Made by a program: the position numbers and the translations under genes. Of a stretch of DNA of 64,000 bases, positions 24,248-33,380 are shown in pieces. The notes beneath the pieces are model-generated. The model did not search any database. It was not told where the DNA came from and saw nothing but the letters and a program-made list of their open reading frames with translations. Source of the stretch: Planococcus citri (Eukaryota > Arthropoda > Insecta > Hemiptera > Pseudococcidae); NCBI RefSeq assembly GCF_950023065.1, contig NC_088678.1:63022460-63086459 (forward strand), read 5' to 3'. Every line of letters begins with the position of its first letter. Position 1 is the stretch's first letter.

Positions 24248-25284
24248 GGAAAAAAAAATGGTCGTCTAATAAGTGAAATAAGTTCTTACGTAAGTCGTAG
24301 CAGTTGCGCTTACGATACGAAAGGTAAGCTATATCGAGAATACTTTCTCTATAGGTTGATAGTACGTACGATGATGACAAATGTGTAGTCTATAGGATAA
24401 AGACTCACGTTAGTCTTCTTTTTGTTTCTGTACTTCGAAGATGATCCGCGATGGTTGAAAAAAGATCGTTTGGTTTACGACGTCTGCGAAGAATTATGAA
24501 CCATTCGAATGTTAATTGATTCCCTATACAGTCGAGATGAGATAAAGAATGGTAGACTTGTTCACAGAAGCGTGAAATACTCCGACATAGAGGATTTTTT
24601 TCCTTCTCAGACGTCGTCGTCGTCTTCGTCGACAGTATACTAACCAGAGAAGAGAACATGTACATGATTTCGATGACAGCTGTGGCAATTTTTATTCAAT
24701 ACACGAACTTAGGGTACTATTCGGGTTCGGACCGAGCATCGTTTAATCCGACAACGAGATGTGCAATTGCGAAGAAAAAAATCGTCGCGTATTTGGTATT
24801 GTGAATACGTGTGTTAGGATGTCTTCTTCTCTTCTGTAGATACTACGCTACTTTTATGCTTCGTATGAGAAAGAAAATCTCTTTCAGATAGGCCTACGTA
24901 GTGGTATTTTATCTGATTGGCGAGTCTAGTCGGCCGAAAATACTCGGTTCGGCAGATTCAGGGTGCTCTATCTCAGAAAAGAAAACTCGGGGGGTATTTT
25001 ATATCAATTCTTATAGTGAGGTTTTGAATTCATGTATGTACTTCGATTTCGCTGAATATTCTTTGTTTTACCAAGTTCAATCAGCCAATAATCGAGGAAA
25101 ATTCTTTCACTGTTTCTTCTCTGTTCCCAGGAAAGTGTCGTGGTAGATATTTTGAATATGGGAATATGATCTTGTGGATTTTTTAAGCCTAAGGACCCAA
25201 ATAGAGGAACATAGAGAGCACATTGAAAGACGTTGTATCAAAACATTAAGACCATATTCGTATTCAGCGCCTTTGAAAACTAAC
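24248..25284. other. Unique island, no supported gene
   Basis: Non-repetitive and moderately CG-rich to about 25.15 kb. A palindromic TTACGTAA (about 24293) matches the PAR-bZIP consensus and overlaps a GTAAGT donor-like word. The minus-strand frame 24405-24665 is Ser/Thr/Arg-rich with no known domain. Confidence 0.35.
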
Positions 25285-25286
25285 TA

Positions 25287-26132
25287 CAGTAAAAGCTCGT
25301 TATAACGCTCTTCAAGGGACCGAAAAAAAAGAGCGTTATAAGCCGAAACGCGCTATAAGCAAAAGTCTCGTTTTAACGCTGATGAGCGTAATATCGCGAA
25401 CTCTCGTTTTAAAATAAAAAAAGCGTAATAAAAGGAAGTTGAAATGTGAACTTTATCTTCAAAACCTGAAATTTTACTTTGATTTTGAGGTGTAGTTTTA
25501 CAAAACTGTTTTCTTTGGTTAAAATTTTCAGAAAACCTGACTTTTTTGTTCCAAATTTACCAAAAAGTAATCAGTGTTGCTTACCAAAATTATGAAAAAT
25601 TTTATTGCAGTTTTCTTTTTTATGCAGACGAAAAATTTAGAGCTCTACTTCTATAAAAACTGTAGATATCTGCCTTTTTTTTTGTAAGAATTGTAATCAC
25701 ACTTCTATTAAAGTTTGATTTTAAAAAAACTTACTTCTTTTCTAGGTGAAAATCGAAAATAATCTTACTTGTTTGTACATGAACTAAAACTATTGAAAGC
25801 TAAGAAACAGATTTTTTTGGCAAAATTTTGCCAACAATTTTTTTTAAATTTTTTTAAAAATCAAAGTAGCAAAAAAACTGTTGATGCGGACAAAATTTTC
25901 ATGTAGTCTTGCTTTTTTGTTGCAAAAATGAATTTTTGTTGTCAAAATCATGGAAAAAAATGCAATTTTTCCAGAATTTTAGAGCGTTATAACGCGATTT
26001 ATAATCGCTTATGAGCGTTATATCGCGATTAATTTTACATTGGTTTAAATGGGGTTGTCAAGGGACCAGAGGAAATCAGCGTTATAACGAAATCAGCGTT
26101 ATAACCGAAAGCGTTATAACAAGCTTTTACTG
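25287..26132. mobile_element. 846-bp TA-flanked MITE, pogo/Tigger-like ends
   Basis: The left terminus CAGTAAAAGCTCGTTATAACGCT (25287 on) pairs with AGCGTTATAACAAGCTTTTACTG (to 26132), about 22 of 23 bases matching. TA flanks both ends (25285-25286 and 26133-26134). Subterminal GAGCGTTATAA-type words recur many times in both orientations within about 140 bases of each end. CAGT start, CTCGTTATAACG wording and TA duplication are typical of pogo/Tigger-like and related Tc1/mariner elements. The AT-rich interior has no transposase, so it is a deletion derivative or MITE. Confidence 0.8.
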
Positions 26133-26134
26133 TA

Positions 26135-26644
26135 TTCAATATGCCACATGATTTGGCCGTTTTGCTGGAAATAACTTCATTTTTGGTTCAAATTGAAAAA
26201 ATTTAAAAATCTATCAAAAATTGAGGAAAATGTCCTCAAAATTGGCGAAGAAAAATCCATTGACATTCCGATCGTTCAAAATCGTTGATGAGTTTATTCC
26301 AAATCAGAAAGTCCCCCTCAGGGACAAAACCGAAAGGGGCAGGGGACTTCTGGAAAATTAGAAAAAAAATGGAAAATTCGTCTTTTTTGGTATGCAGAAT
26401 TGCAGAAGTTGGCTTGACATTTTATCAACTTCCGGATACGGATAGCAAGTACATAAAACTTGACTAGACAAATTAACGCAATAAATCATCAAAAGTTGAA
26501 AGTGATGTACAAATGTTTGGAACAGCTTGAAAATTTCAACTGATGCCTCGAGTGATTTTGAAAAATTGACTGAAAAAAAGAGTTAATTTTATAATCTCGA
26601 CGACTTGAGTGAAATTATTCAAAAAATTGGAAAAATTGGCTAAT
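26135..26644. other. AT-rich repeat-flanking DNA
   Basis: Contains a partial echo of the following repeat (GAAGAAAAATCCATTGACATT near 26247). No gene seen. Confidence 0.35.
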
Positions 26645-26830
26645 TTCACGATTTTGACAGCGAGAAACGACTTTATTTTCAGTTCGAAGCGTTGAAGAAG
26701 TACAGAAATCTACCGGAAATTGTACAAATTTCCCAAAAATTGATAAAGAAAAATCCATTGGCATTTCAATTCTTTATAGAAGTCCTTCGAACATTCTTCC
26801 AACACTTTTTAGGAATACATAATAACTTTA
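26645..26830 (+). repeat. Direct-strand copy of the 22990-23195 repeat
   Basis: Reads GAAACGACTTTATTTTCAG, GAAGCGTTGAAGAAGTACAG, AAATTTCCCAAAAATTGATA, AATCCATTGGCATTTCAA and GAACATTCTTCCAACACTTT, matching the inverted copy near 23 kb. The frame differs from that copy by several substitutions and is broken at its right end. Confidence 0.6.
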
Positions 26831-27044
26831 ACCCAGATTTTTAGGAAAACTGTAGGGGGAGAAGGGTGTTGAATTCCTGAAATTTTTGTAAATAATTGCC
26901 AATTCGGTAATTTTTGGACATTTTGGATGGACTATTTTTCAGAGAACATCTTCTGTTCGCCATAAAGAAGTTGTGTCATGCAACATTTGGTCTCATATGT
27001 ATTTGATTTATGAAAATTCACTATAACTTTCTGACAAAAGAAGC

Positions 27045-27905
27045 GTTTGAACTGGAACTCGAGGATTTGAACGAAATCTAGTAGATCGAAAGAGCATGTC
27101 CTAAAACCTACCGTAACCAAAATTTCAGGCGCTGGAGTTCATTTTTGGATTTTTGACAAGAATTTTTTGAAAATTAAAAATACAAAAAAGTTGTTTTAAG
27201 AATGATTTTTCCAACTTTTTCACGAAATATAAATCTTTTGAGCAGAGTGAACAATCTAAATAATTCCTTCAGTTCAACTCCCCCCAGATCAAGAACTACT
27301 ACATTTTGGGCCATTCTGGAGCTTCCAGCGATTTTTCAATTTTCTTCAGGAATTTCAAATTGCTCTGGAGGATCCAAAAATGAACTTAAGAAATTATAAC
27401 CTTGGTCAATGCTTATTGAGCACCCTCTTTTAACCCTTTTATGTGATAATCACAAATTCCAGGGATTCCAGGTCAAAAGTGAATTCTCTGACGTGAATTC
27501 ATGAAAAATTGAAAAAAAATCAACGAAAACGAACCACTCGTAGAGGGTGCCCAATATGCAATAAGTAACCAAAGTTATAGGGGGCAAAGTTCATTTTTGC
27601 CTCTTCTAGATCGATTTGAAATTTCTGGAGAGAATCGAAAAATCGCTGGAGGCTTCAGAATGGTTCAAAACAGTATTTCTTAATGTGTGGGAGTTGAATT
27701 ACTGTAGGAGTTACTCACATTGGTTCACTTTTTCTGAAAGAATTAATTTTTCATAAAAAAAATGTAAAAATCGCACTTGTTTTAATTTCTAAAAATTTGC
27801 AAAAATTCCAAAAATGAATTTCAGCATTTGAAATTTTAGTTATGAGGGAATTCAGAACGTGCTCTTCCGATCTAGCTTGGTTTAGTTCAAATTCAAGAGT
27901 TATTC
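27045..27905. mobile_element. Foldback element B, about 860 bp
   Basis: Diverged inverted arms pair around a centre near 27478. TAGATCGAAAGAGCA (27082-27096) pairs with TGCTCTTCCGATCTA (27860-27874), AAATTTCAGGCGCTGGAGTT with AATTTCAGCATTTGAAATTT, ATTCTGGAGCTTCCAGCG (about 27313) with CGCTGGAGGCTTCAGAAT (about 27646), and GAGCACCCTCT with AGAGGGTGC. Arm identity is lower than in element A, so it is older. No ORF of note. A half copy lies at 7630-7950. Confidence 0.65.
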
Positions 27906-29583
27906 AGCAAAAAAACGACCTCGTAAGAGAATTTTTTTGAGGAGATGAAAATTGAATAATTCACACTTTTGACATTACAAACTCTTCTACGATTACATCA
28001 AGCTGCCTGTTTTTTCATCTTACTTTTTTTGTGTTCGCAAAAAATTCAACCGAAAGGCGAAGAATTCATAAAGAAACAAAATCGATCCGTCAAAAGTTTC
28101 ATATATCATCAGCTTTACTAAAGTTGTAGGAGCAGAAAAGTTAAACAAACACAGAACTAGGTCAGTTATCGAGTCCAAATTTTTTTTTGAAAAATTGACC
28201 AAGTTTTAAAATTCTATAGAAATTGTTATCGTCTTTAAAAAATTTCCAGGGTCATGTTTCAAGTGAAGATGTGCAAAATACAAGTCGAGAAATTCGTTTC
28301 ACCATTCTTGTTCATCGTAAAAATATCAATCCTTGTCATTAACTGAACCTTTTAAAAGACAGTCAATCCCACAAAAAAAAAAAAAAAAAAAATAGAAAAA
28401 CTTTCTCAACGTAAACAATTTTTTTCCGCTGGCGAAATTCTCGAATATTTATTTAATAATACGACGATAGGAATCGACTCGAGTCGACGCGACGATAAAA
28501 ACCCCCTAACTCGTTAATCAATCTTTCGAGGGTAAAAATACTTACGCAAAAGCAGAATTTGCGATAAAAAAAAAAGAAAATGTACAGACGATGAAAGCGG
28601 ATTTTGCAATTTCCAAGCTGCTCGTTCGTAAAACTTACGATTCTTTAGAGTGAAACAACAACAACAACGCAAACCGTATTTCAATTGTAAATTAAATTTT
28701 CCATATTTGATTAACGACACAGAAGAACATCCCAAGTCGAAGGTACGTAGACGTACGATGAGTAAATTTTTTTTTCGCTCGGAGACATCGAATCGAATGC
28801 TATTAGGTGACGGGGAAGTTGCAAGTTCCAATCTATCCCTTATTTTTCTTTCTATTACAAAATGCGACCTTGCGTGCAGCGTCATATTGATTATTCCGAA
28901 ACAGTAAGTAATGTTGTTTGAAATTTAGATTGTTTTTTAACTGTGTTTTTAAAATGTTGGCAACTTTGGCTCGCGATGAGACAATAATAACTTTTCCATA
29001 TAAAACTGTTTTGCCAACTTTTGTGTCATTTTTTCTTCGCGAATGTTTTTTCAAAACAGAACCAACTCGGCGAGGAAAATTTATAAACAGAGGAAAACAC
29101 GGATGGAAATTCTGTCTGGATGAATTTATAATTTAAATTTTTACGACGAATATGGCGGAAACGGATTATACATATTAGGTTCCTGACCTACCGCAAGATT
29201 TAAAATATTCCCCAATCACATACGAAGGTATTTCGACGCGGAATACAAATCCTCGAATGATTTTTTTCCATCCATTAAAACTCGTGAAAACTGGTAGGAT
29301 ACCCATTCGTGAGGAAAATGACGATAAAAATCTGCCTTTTGGAAAGAAAACAAGGACTAAAATTACCGTACAAATCTGGAATTATCCCTTTCATCCCTTT
29401 CTCTTGCCATCTGGGCACGATTCGTTTCGTCGTCGTCGCAAAAACAAACCCTCTTATCTGGGTTGGCCATCGCCATTATACGAATTGGAAATCACGTAGA
29501 AGGAAGTATCGCTGATGTACAACACGCCACAACACTCCGCCATCAAAGTCGAGCATTTTTAATCACTTAAAATCCTCGACTCG
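27906..29583. other. Mostly unique DNA with a poly-A run
   Basis: Holds a poly-A run at about 28374-28391. The CpG content rises from about 28.4 kb (GACTCGAGTCGACGCGACGA). Opposed frames at 28514-28885 (minus) and 28650-28907 (plus) have no recognisable domain and overlap, so at most one could be real. The last kilobase may be the 5' region of the gene proposed at 29584. Confidence 0.35.
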
Positions 29584-29673
29584 ATGGAAAGTTCGCCAGA
29601 AAACACGGAAGAGTCGTCCAGCGAGAAGAGTCGACCCTCTGGAGATTTATTCGTGTCGCAACGAAGAATCACT
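29584..29673 (+). CDS. Candidate first coding exon, acidic Ser/Glu-rich start
   Basis: ATG at 29584 is preceded in frame by a stop (TAA 24 bases upstream), so it is the first possible start. Thirty codons follow, beginning MESSPENTEESSSEKSRPSG. They end exactly at GTGAGT, a consensus-quality splice donor starting at 29674. Without splicing the frame stops 13 codons later, so the exon reading depends on that donor. The stretch is CG-richer than its surroundings and rich in Ser and Glu, as is common at disordered protein starts. No family is recognised, and the next exon is not identifiable. Confidence 0.33.
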
Positions 29674-29674
29674 G

Positions 29675-30252
29675 TGAGTCGTAAACCATCTAATCCTCTC
29701 GTATATATATAGTATTTTTATATACCTAGTAATTTGATTACATGGCAAATGCCGAAAATATCGTGCAATGTAGTTCTGTGGAAGAGGAAAAATAGTGCTA
29801 AATGCATCTTAGACCACAGTGGTCGCTGGTCGCGATAAAAGGGGCGGGAGCTGTGGGGAAAAATTCAACTGTGGAATAATTTGATCGATTTCAACAGTCA
29901 CGATTGTACATTTAACCAAATCGTTCTCTCTCCGTCTTCCTTTCCTTTATAGCCTCCTCCTCGTGGCCCCTGTAATCGCTCACAGTGTGATGCTGGTAAC
30001 GATTTTATTATTATGTTGTGTATTTTTTTTCTTTTTTCGTGGGTACTCGCAGTTACAACAACTTATAACGGTGATAACGATAAGTAATATTACGATCGTA
30101 CATACTGTTCTAGTATAAAATGGGCTATCTAGGTACTACCATCGAGTATAAATGGTAATCGTTGGTGCGGAGCCTATATAGACAAACGGGCTACGATCTC
30201 GTATGTAGATTTTTTTACCTCGGTCAAGCCTCCGCTTTGTCCCATAAAGCTG
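29675..30252. other. Unique DNA, likely intron or intergenic
   Basis: Complex, non-repetitive sequence with a TATATATAG word just after the candidate donor. No further exon recognised. Confidence 0.35.
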
Positions 30253-30451
30253 TCAATGCTGCTGCGGTAATTCGACCACGATCGTGAGGCTGGAGAAATT
30301 TTGCCTTATGAACCGGGTGTTCGCCGTTCGCGAATTACTGTCGAGACTGTATAAGTGAGCTAAAAAGCAGCTCGAGATAACGGATCGAGCGTCGAGATGG
30401 TCGATGGTTTGTTGCCTTATTTTTTTCACATTGTCCAAGTCCAGCTCGAGA
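30253..30451 (-). CDS. Candidate exon or short ORF (minus strand)
   Basis: Read right to left, a branch-point-like CTAAC is followed by ACTAAATTTCTCGAG as a possible acceptor near 30451. A frame of about 66 codons then runs to a TGA at 30253-30255. The peptide (from LDLDNVKKIRQQTIDHLDAR) has amphipathic, mixed composition unlike the Phe/Lys/Asn-rich chance ORFs elsewhere. There is no recognised domain and no initiating ATG is required if it is a terminal exon. It could be chance, because the local GC content raises ORF length. Confidence 0.2.
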
Positions 30452-30709
30452 AATTTAGTCGTTAGAGTATTTTTTTTATATGGAAGTATGTACTGAATGG
30501 AATGCTACGTTGATTCGTCTTTTTCGCAAATTTTTCAAAATGGTATCGACTAAGGTTTTGAATGAATCCATTTTTTGGCCTTTTTAAGTGTCGAAATTAG
30601 TCAATGATGTAGGTAGGTAGTGTATCAAAAACCTCGAGAGTGCTTGCGAAATTTCCTATTGAAAATTATACACTTTAAAGACTCATAAAAGTGGTTCTCA
30701 TTTTTATGC
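30452..30709. other. Unique spacer, nothing seen
   Basis: AT-rich stretch with no gene or repeat structure that I can identify. Confidence 0.3.
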
Positions 30710-30950
30710 TTGAGGAAAATTCATTGTTTTTATGAAGAAAAAGTATCCCTGAAAAAGTCTCGTTTCATGCAAACATCCCTGAAAATTATCGCTTTCCCGC
30801 AAAAAATTAAAAGTGTCTCACTTTATTTGAAAATTTGGCCAAAAAATGTCGTTTTTATTCGCCAAAAGTTGCCTGAAATGTTTTTTTCGAAAATTGTCCG
30901 TCTCGCATTTTGCCAATATAAACTGCAAAAAACCTTTTGGAAACCATACT
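30710..30950 (+). repeat. Short-unit array, TTTTGCCAAAAGTTGCCTGAAA type
   Basis: Units of about 40 bases (AAAAGTCTCGTTT, CGCCAAAAGTTGCC, AAAATTGTCCGTCTCGC) match the array at 32640-33380 and parts of 21780-22480. The LINE fragment that follows is fused in frame to this array, producing an artificial 165-residue ORF beginning at 30846. Confidence 0.5.
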
Positions 30951-30954
30951 AGGA

Positions 30955-31343
30955 AATTGCTGACCTCTGAAAATATTGATCCTGCCAACTTGAATGCTGT
31001 TAAAGAAAGAGTTCAGACATATAAAAATATTATACCACCAAATCCTACTACCTCATACCGTTCAAGTAGACGTGAAGAAGTAATTTTAGCCAGGATACGA
31101 ATAGGCCATACCTCATTTACTCACAGCTCACTCTTCACGGAAAAATCTCTCAAGAAATGTCCATGTTGCAGTGTAAACATAACGATTCAACACATATTGG
31201 ACTCCAGTGTTTTATACAAATCAAATGTTGAAAATATACTGGGAATAGGCTTCAAATATGAACACTTGAAAGAAGATGATGAAGACTTATGCAAAAAATT
31301 GTTCACTTTCTTGAAAGTTTCCAACCTATTTAATGATATTTAA
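30955..31343 (+). pseudogene. LINE ORF2 C-terminal fragment
   Basis: About 129 residues in one open frame, from RKLLTSENIDP to LFNDI at the stop. The first ATG in frame (30846) lies in unrelated repeat DNA, so translation from it would be meaningless. In intact elements this tail follows the reverse transcriptase and RNase H domains and is thought to help RNA binding. Here it has no catalytic part. The frame itself has not picked up stops, suggesting moderate age. Confidence 0.7.
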
Positions 31344-31554
31344 AACTTTTTTTCTTTAATTGTTATTAATTTGTTATATTTTTTCCTTTACCATTGTTAT
31401 GTAATTTCTTTCTGTCTATGTTGGTGATTTTGTTGATTAGTTTAAAAATTTAACTCTATGTATTCTAATGTATGTAATTACTGCAGACGCTAAAAGCCTA
31501 GATGTTGGGCGTCTTTAAATAAACATTTTTTTCAGTTCAGTTCAGTTTCAGTTC
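30955..31554 (+). mobile_element. 5'-truncated non-LTR retrotransposon (LINE) 3' end
   Basis: The frame to 31343 encodes the extreme C-terminus of an ORF2. Its motif RREEVILARIRIGHTSFTH is followed by a CPCC pair and HIL, the post-RNase H cysteine/histidine tail typical of insect I/Jockey/R1-type LINEs. The usual last cysteine (HIL-x-x-C) is replaced by serine (ILDSS), a sign of decay or divergence. Reverse transcriptase, endonuclease and RNase H are absent, so the copy is strongly 5'-truncated, as target-primed insertions often are. The 3' UTR has a hairpin (AGACGC 31485-31490 with GCGTCT 31509-31514), AATAAA at 31518-31523, and ends in short TTCAG repeats (31531-31554) instead of poly-A. 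It interrupts the satellite-like array upstream. Confidence 0.75.
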
Positions 31555-31768
31555 AAATCCTTTTTTTGTTGTAGTTGTCCAACTGTTGAGTTTCATCATG
31601 TTCTAAAAGCTCAAAGCTTCCAAGTTTATCGAGCGACAAATTTTTTTCCAATATTTTTTAAAACTCATTAGTCATTACATACAAAAATGGCTGAACCGAT
31701 TTCGATGAAACTTGAAATCTTGAAATCTCGCTAGGCCTGCATGATTCCTACTCCTACAAAGTACTGAT
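31555..31768. other. Short spacer between LINE end and minisatellite
   Basis: AT-rich, no structure seen. Confidence 0.3.
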
Positions 31769-32590
31769 GCGACCCTCAATTTTTGGTGAATCATTCATGA
31801 CCGAATTGCTCAATTTTTGGTGAATCATTCATGACCGAATTGCTCAATTTTTGGTGAATCATTCATGAACAAATTGATCAATTTTTTGAAAGAATCATTC
31901 GTCAAAGAATCGATCAATTCTTCAATTTATGAATCAATTCGTTCGCAAATGAGTCACTTATACGAATCAATTTGTTTGCGAATGATTCACAAAAAATAAT
32001 TTAATCCGTTCGTGAATGATTCACCAAAAATTGAGTAAATGAATTGATTCGTTCGCAAATAAGTCACTTATACGAATCAATTCGTTCGTGAATGATTCAT
32101 CAAAAATTGAGTAAATGAATCGTTTTGTTCGCGAACGAGTCACTTATACGAATAAATTTGTTCGCGAATGATTCATCAAAAATTGAGTAAATAAATCGAT
32201 TCGTTCGCGAACGAGTCACTAATACAAACCAATTCGTTCGCGAATGATTCATCAAAAATTAAGTAAATAAATCGATTTGTTCGCGAACAAGTCACTTATA
32301 CGAATCGATTCGTTCGCAAATAAATCACTCATACAAATCAATTCATTCGCGAATGATTCGTCAAAAATTGGGTAAATGAATCGATTTGATCACGAACGAG
32401 TCGCTCATACGAATCAATTCGTTTGCGAATGACTCAGTAACTATTTATCAACTCGTTCGCGAATGATTCGCCAAGAAATCAATCAATTTATTTAATCGCC
32501 AATCGTTCGTAAATGATTCGATTCGATTGTAAACAGATCAAAATTGCTGTACAAATGTTTCAAAAAAAGTGAATCAATTCGTTCGTAAAG
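31769..32590. repeat. Minisatellite with 76-bp dimeric unit and TTCGCGAA palindromes
   Basis: The left part has three near-identical copies of GCTCAATTTTTGGTGAATCATTCATGA-type units (about 37 bases). The main part repeats a 76-base dimer. One half reads GAATCAATTCGTTCGCGAATGATTCATC plus AAAAATTGAGTAAAT, the other GAATCGATTTGTTCGCGAACGAGTCACTTATAC. GAGTCACT or its variant falls at about 31951, 32061, 32137, 32213 and 32289, so the inner period is exactly 76 while outer copies are irregular. Each half carries a TTCGCGAA-type palindrome and a TGAATCA or GAGTCAC word. Confidence 0.85.
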
Positions 32591-32639
32591 GATTTTTATG
32601 TGAAGAAAAGTCGGTCTTCTGACTTCTCACGCTAAGGGT

Positions 32640-33380
32640 TTTTTTTAGGAAAAATTTGTTCAAAAAACCAGCTTTTCGCTAAAACTGACAAAGTTGCGAG
32701 TACTTCGGACAAAAATAGAGCAAAAAGTCTGACACCTTCAGTAAAAATGATCAATCATTCTTGTTTTTTTGTCAAAAAATGGTTAAAATTTTCGCCTTTT
32801 TGCAAAAAATTTCGAACAGTCATTTTATCCAATAACTGCCCAAATATCTTGATTTTTTTATAAAAAATTTCTAAAAAGCGCTGCCTTTGCGGCTTTGCCA
32901 AAATTGTTAACATTTTCTTATTTGCAAAAAATTGCTAGAAAAAAGCTTGCTTTTTTTGACAGAAATTGTCGTAATTTCTGATTTTTATGCCATACGTTGC
33001 CAAAAAGTCTTATTTTTTTAACCAGAATATTGCGAACAGGTCTCTCTCTTTGGACAAAAACTTTGAAAGTCCTATTTTTTTCAGTAATTGCCTTAATGAT
33101 CCGCTTTTTGCTAAACATTTTTTTATTGATTCTTGCGTTAATTGACGAAAATTTTCATTCATTTCCCAAAATTTCTTTTCAACTAAAAATTACCAAAAGG
33201 TCTCATTTTGCCAAAATATTGTTCAAAATATTTGTTTTTTAGCAAGAAATTCTCATAGTCTCTTTTTTCTCCAAAAATCTGCCAAAAGTAACTTTTTTTT
33301 CGATCAAGTTGCCTGAAATTTTCAAAATTTTGCTTTTTGCCAATATATGCTTTAATTTTATACTTAATAAAAAAAATTTT
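32640..33380 (+). repeat. Short-unit array, TTTTTGCCAAAAATTGCGAAAAGTC type
   Basis: Degenerate units of about 40-60 bases alternate AAAAAGTC-TATTTTTTT with GCCAAAAATTG. The family is shared with 21780-22480 and 30710-30950. Frames on both strands (32918-33118, 32997-33242, 33183-33425) are by-products of the repeat. Confidence 0.5.

Noticed and set aside
27860..27874. Fifteen-base match to the Illumina adapter end (GTGCTCTTCCGATCT-like)
   Set aside because: Could signal contamination, but the same position in six related foldback arms has the natural variant with one or two changes, and the DNA continues on both sides. It is a coincidence within a repeat.
30846..30950. Start of the 165-residue ORF as a real N-terminus
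   Set aside because: The first 36 residues come from a short-unit array; only the part after about 30955 is LINE-derived.
31769..32590. Regular repeats as a CRISPR array
   Set aside because: The repeats are degenerate, their spacers are repeats too, and the sequence is eukaryotic.
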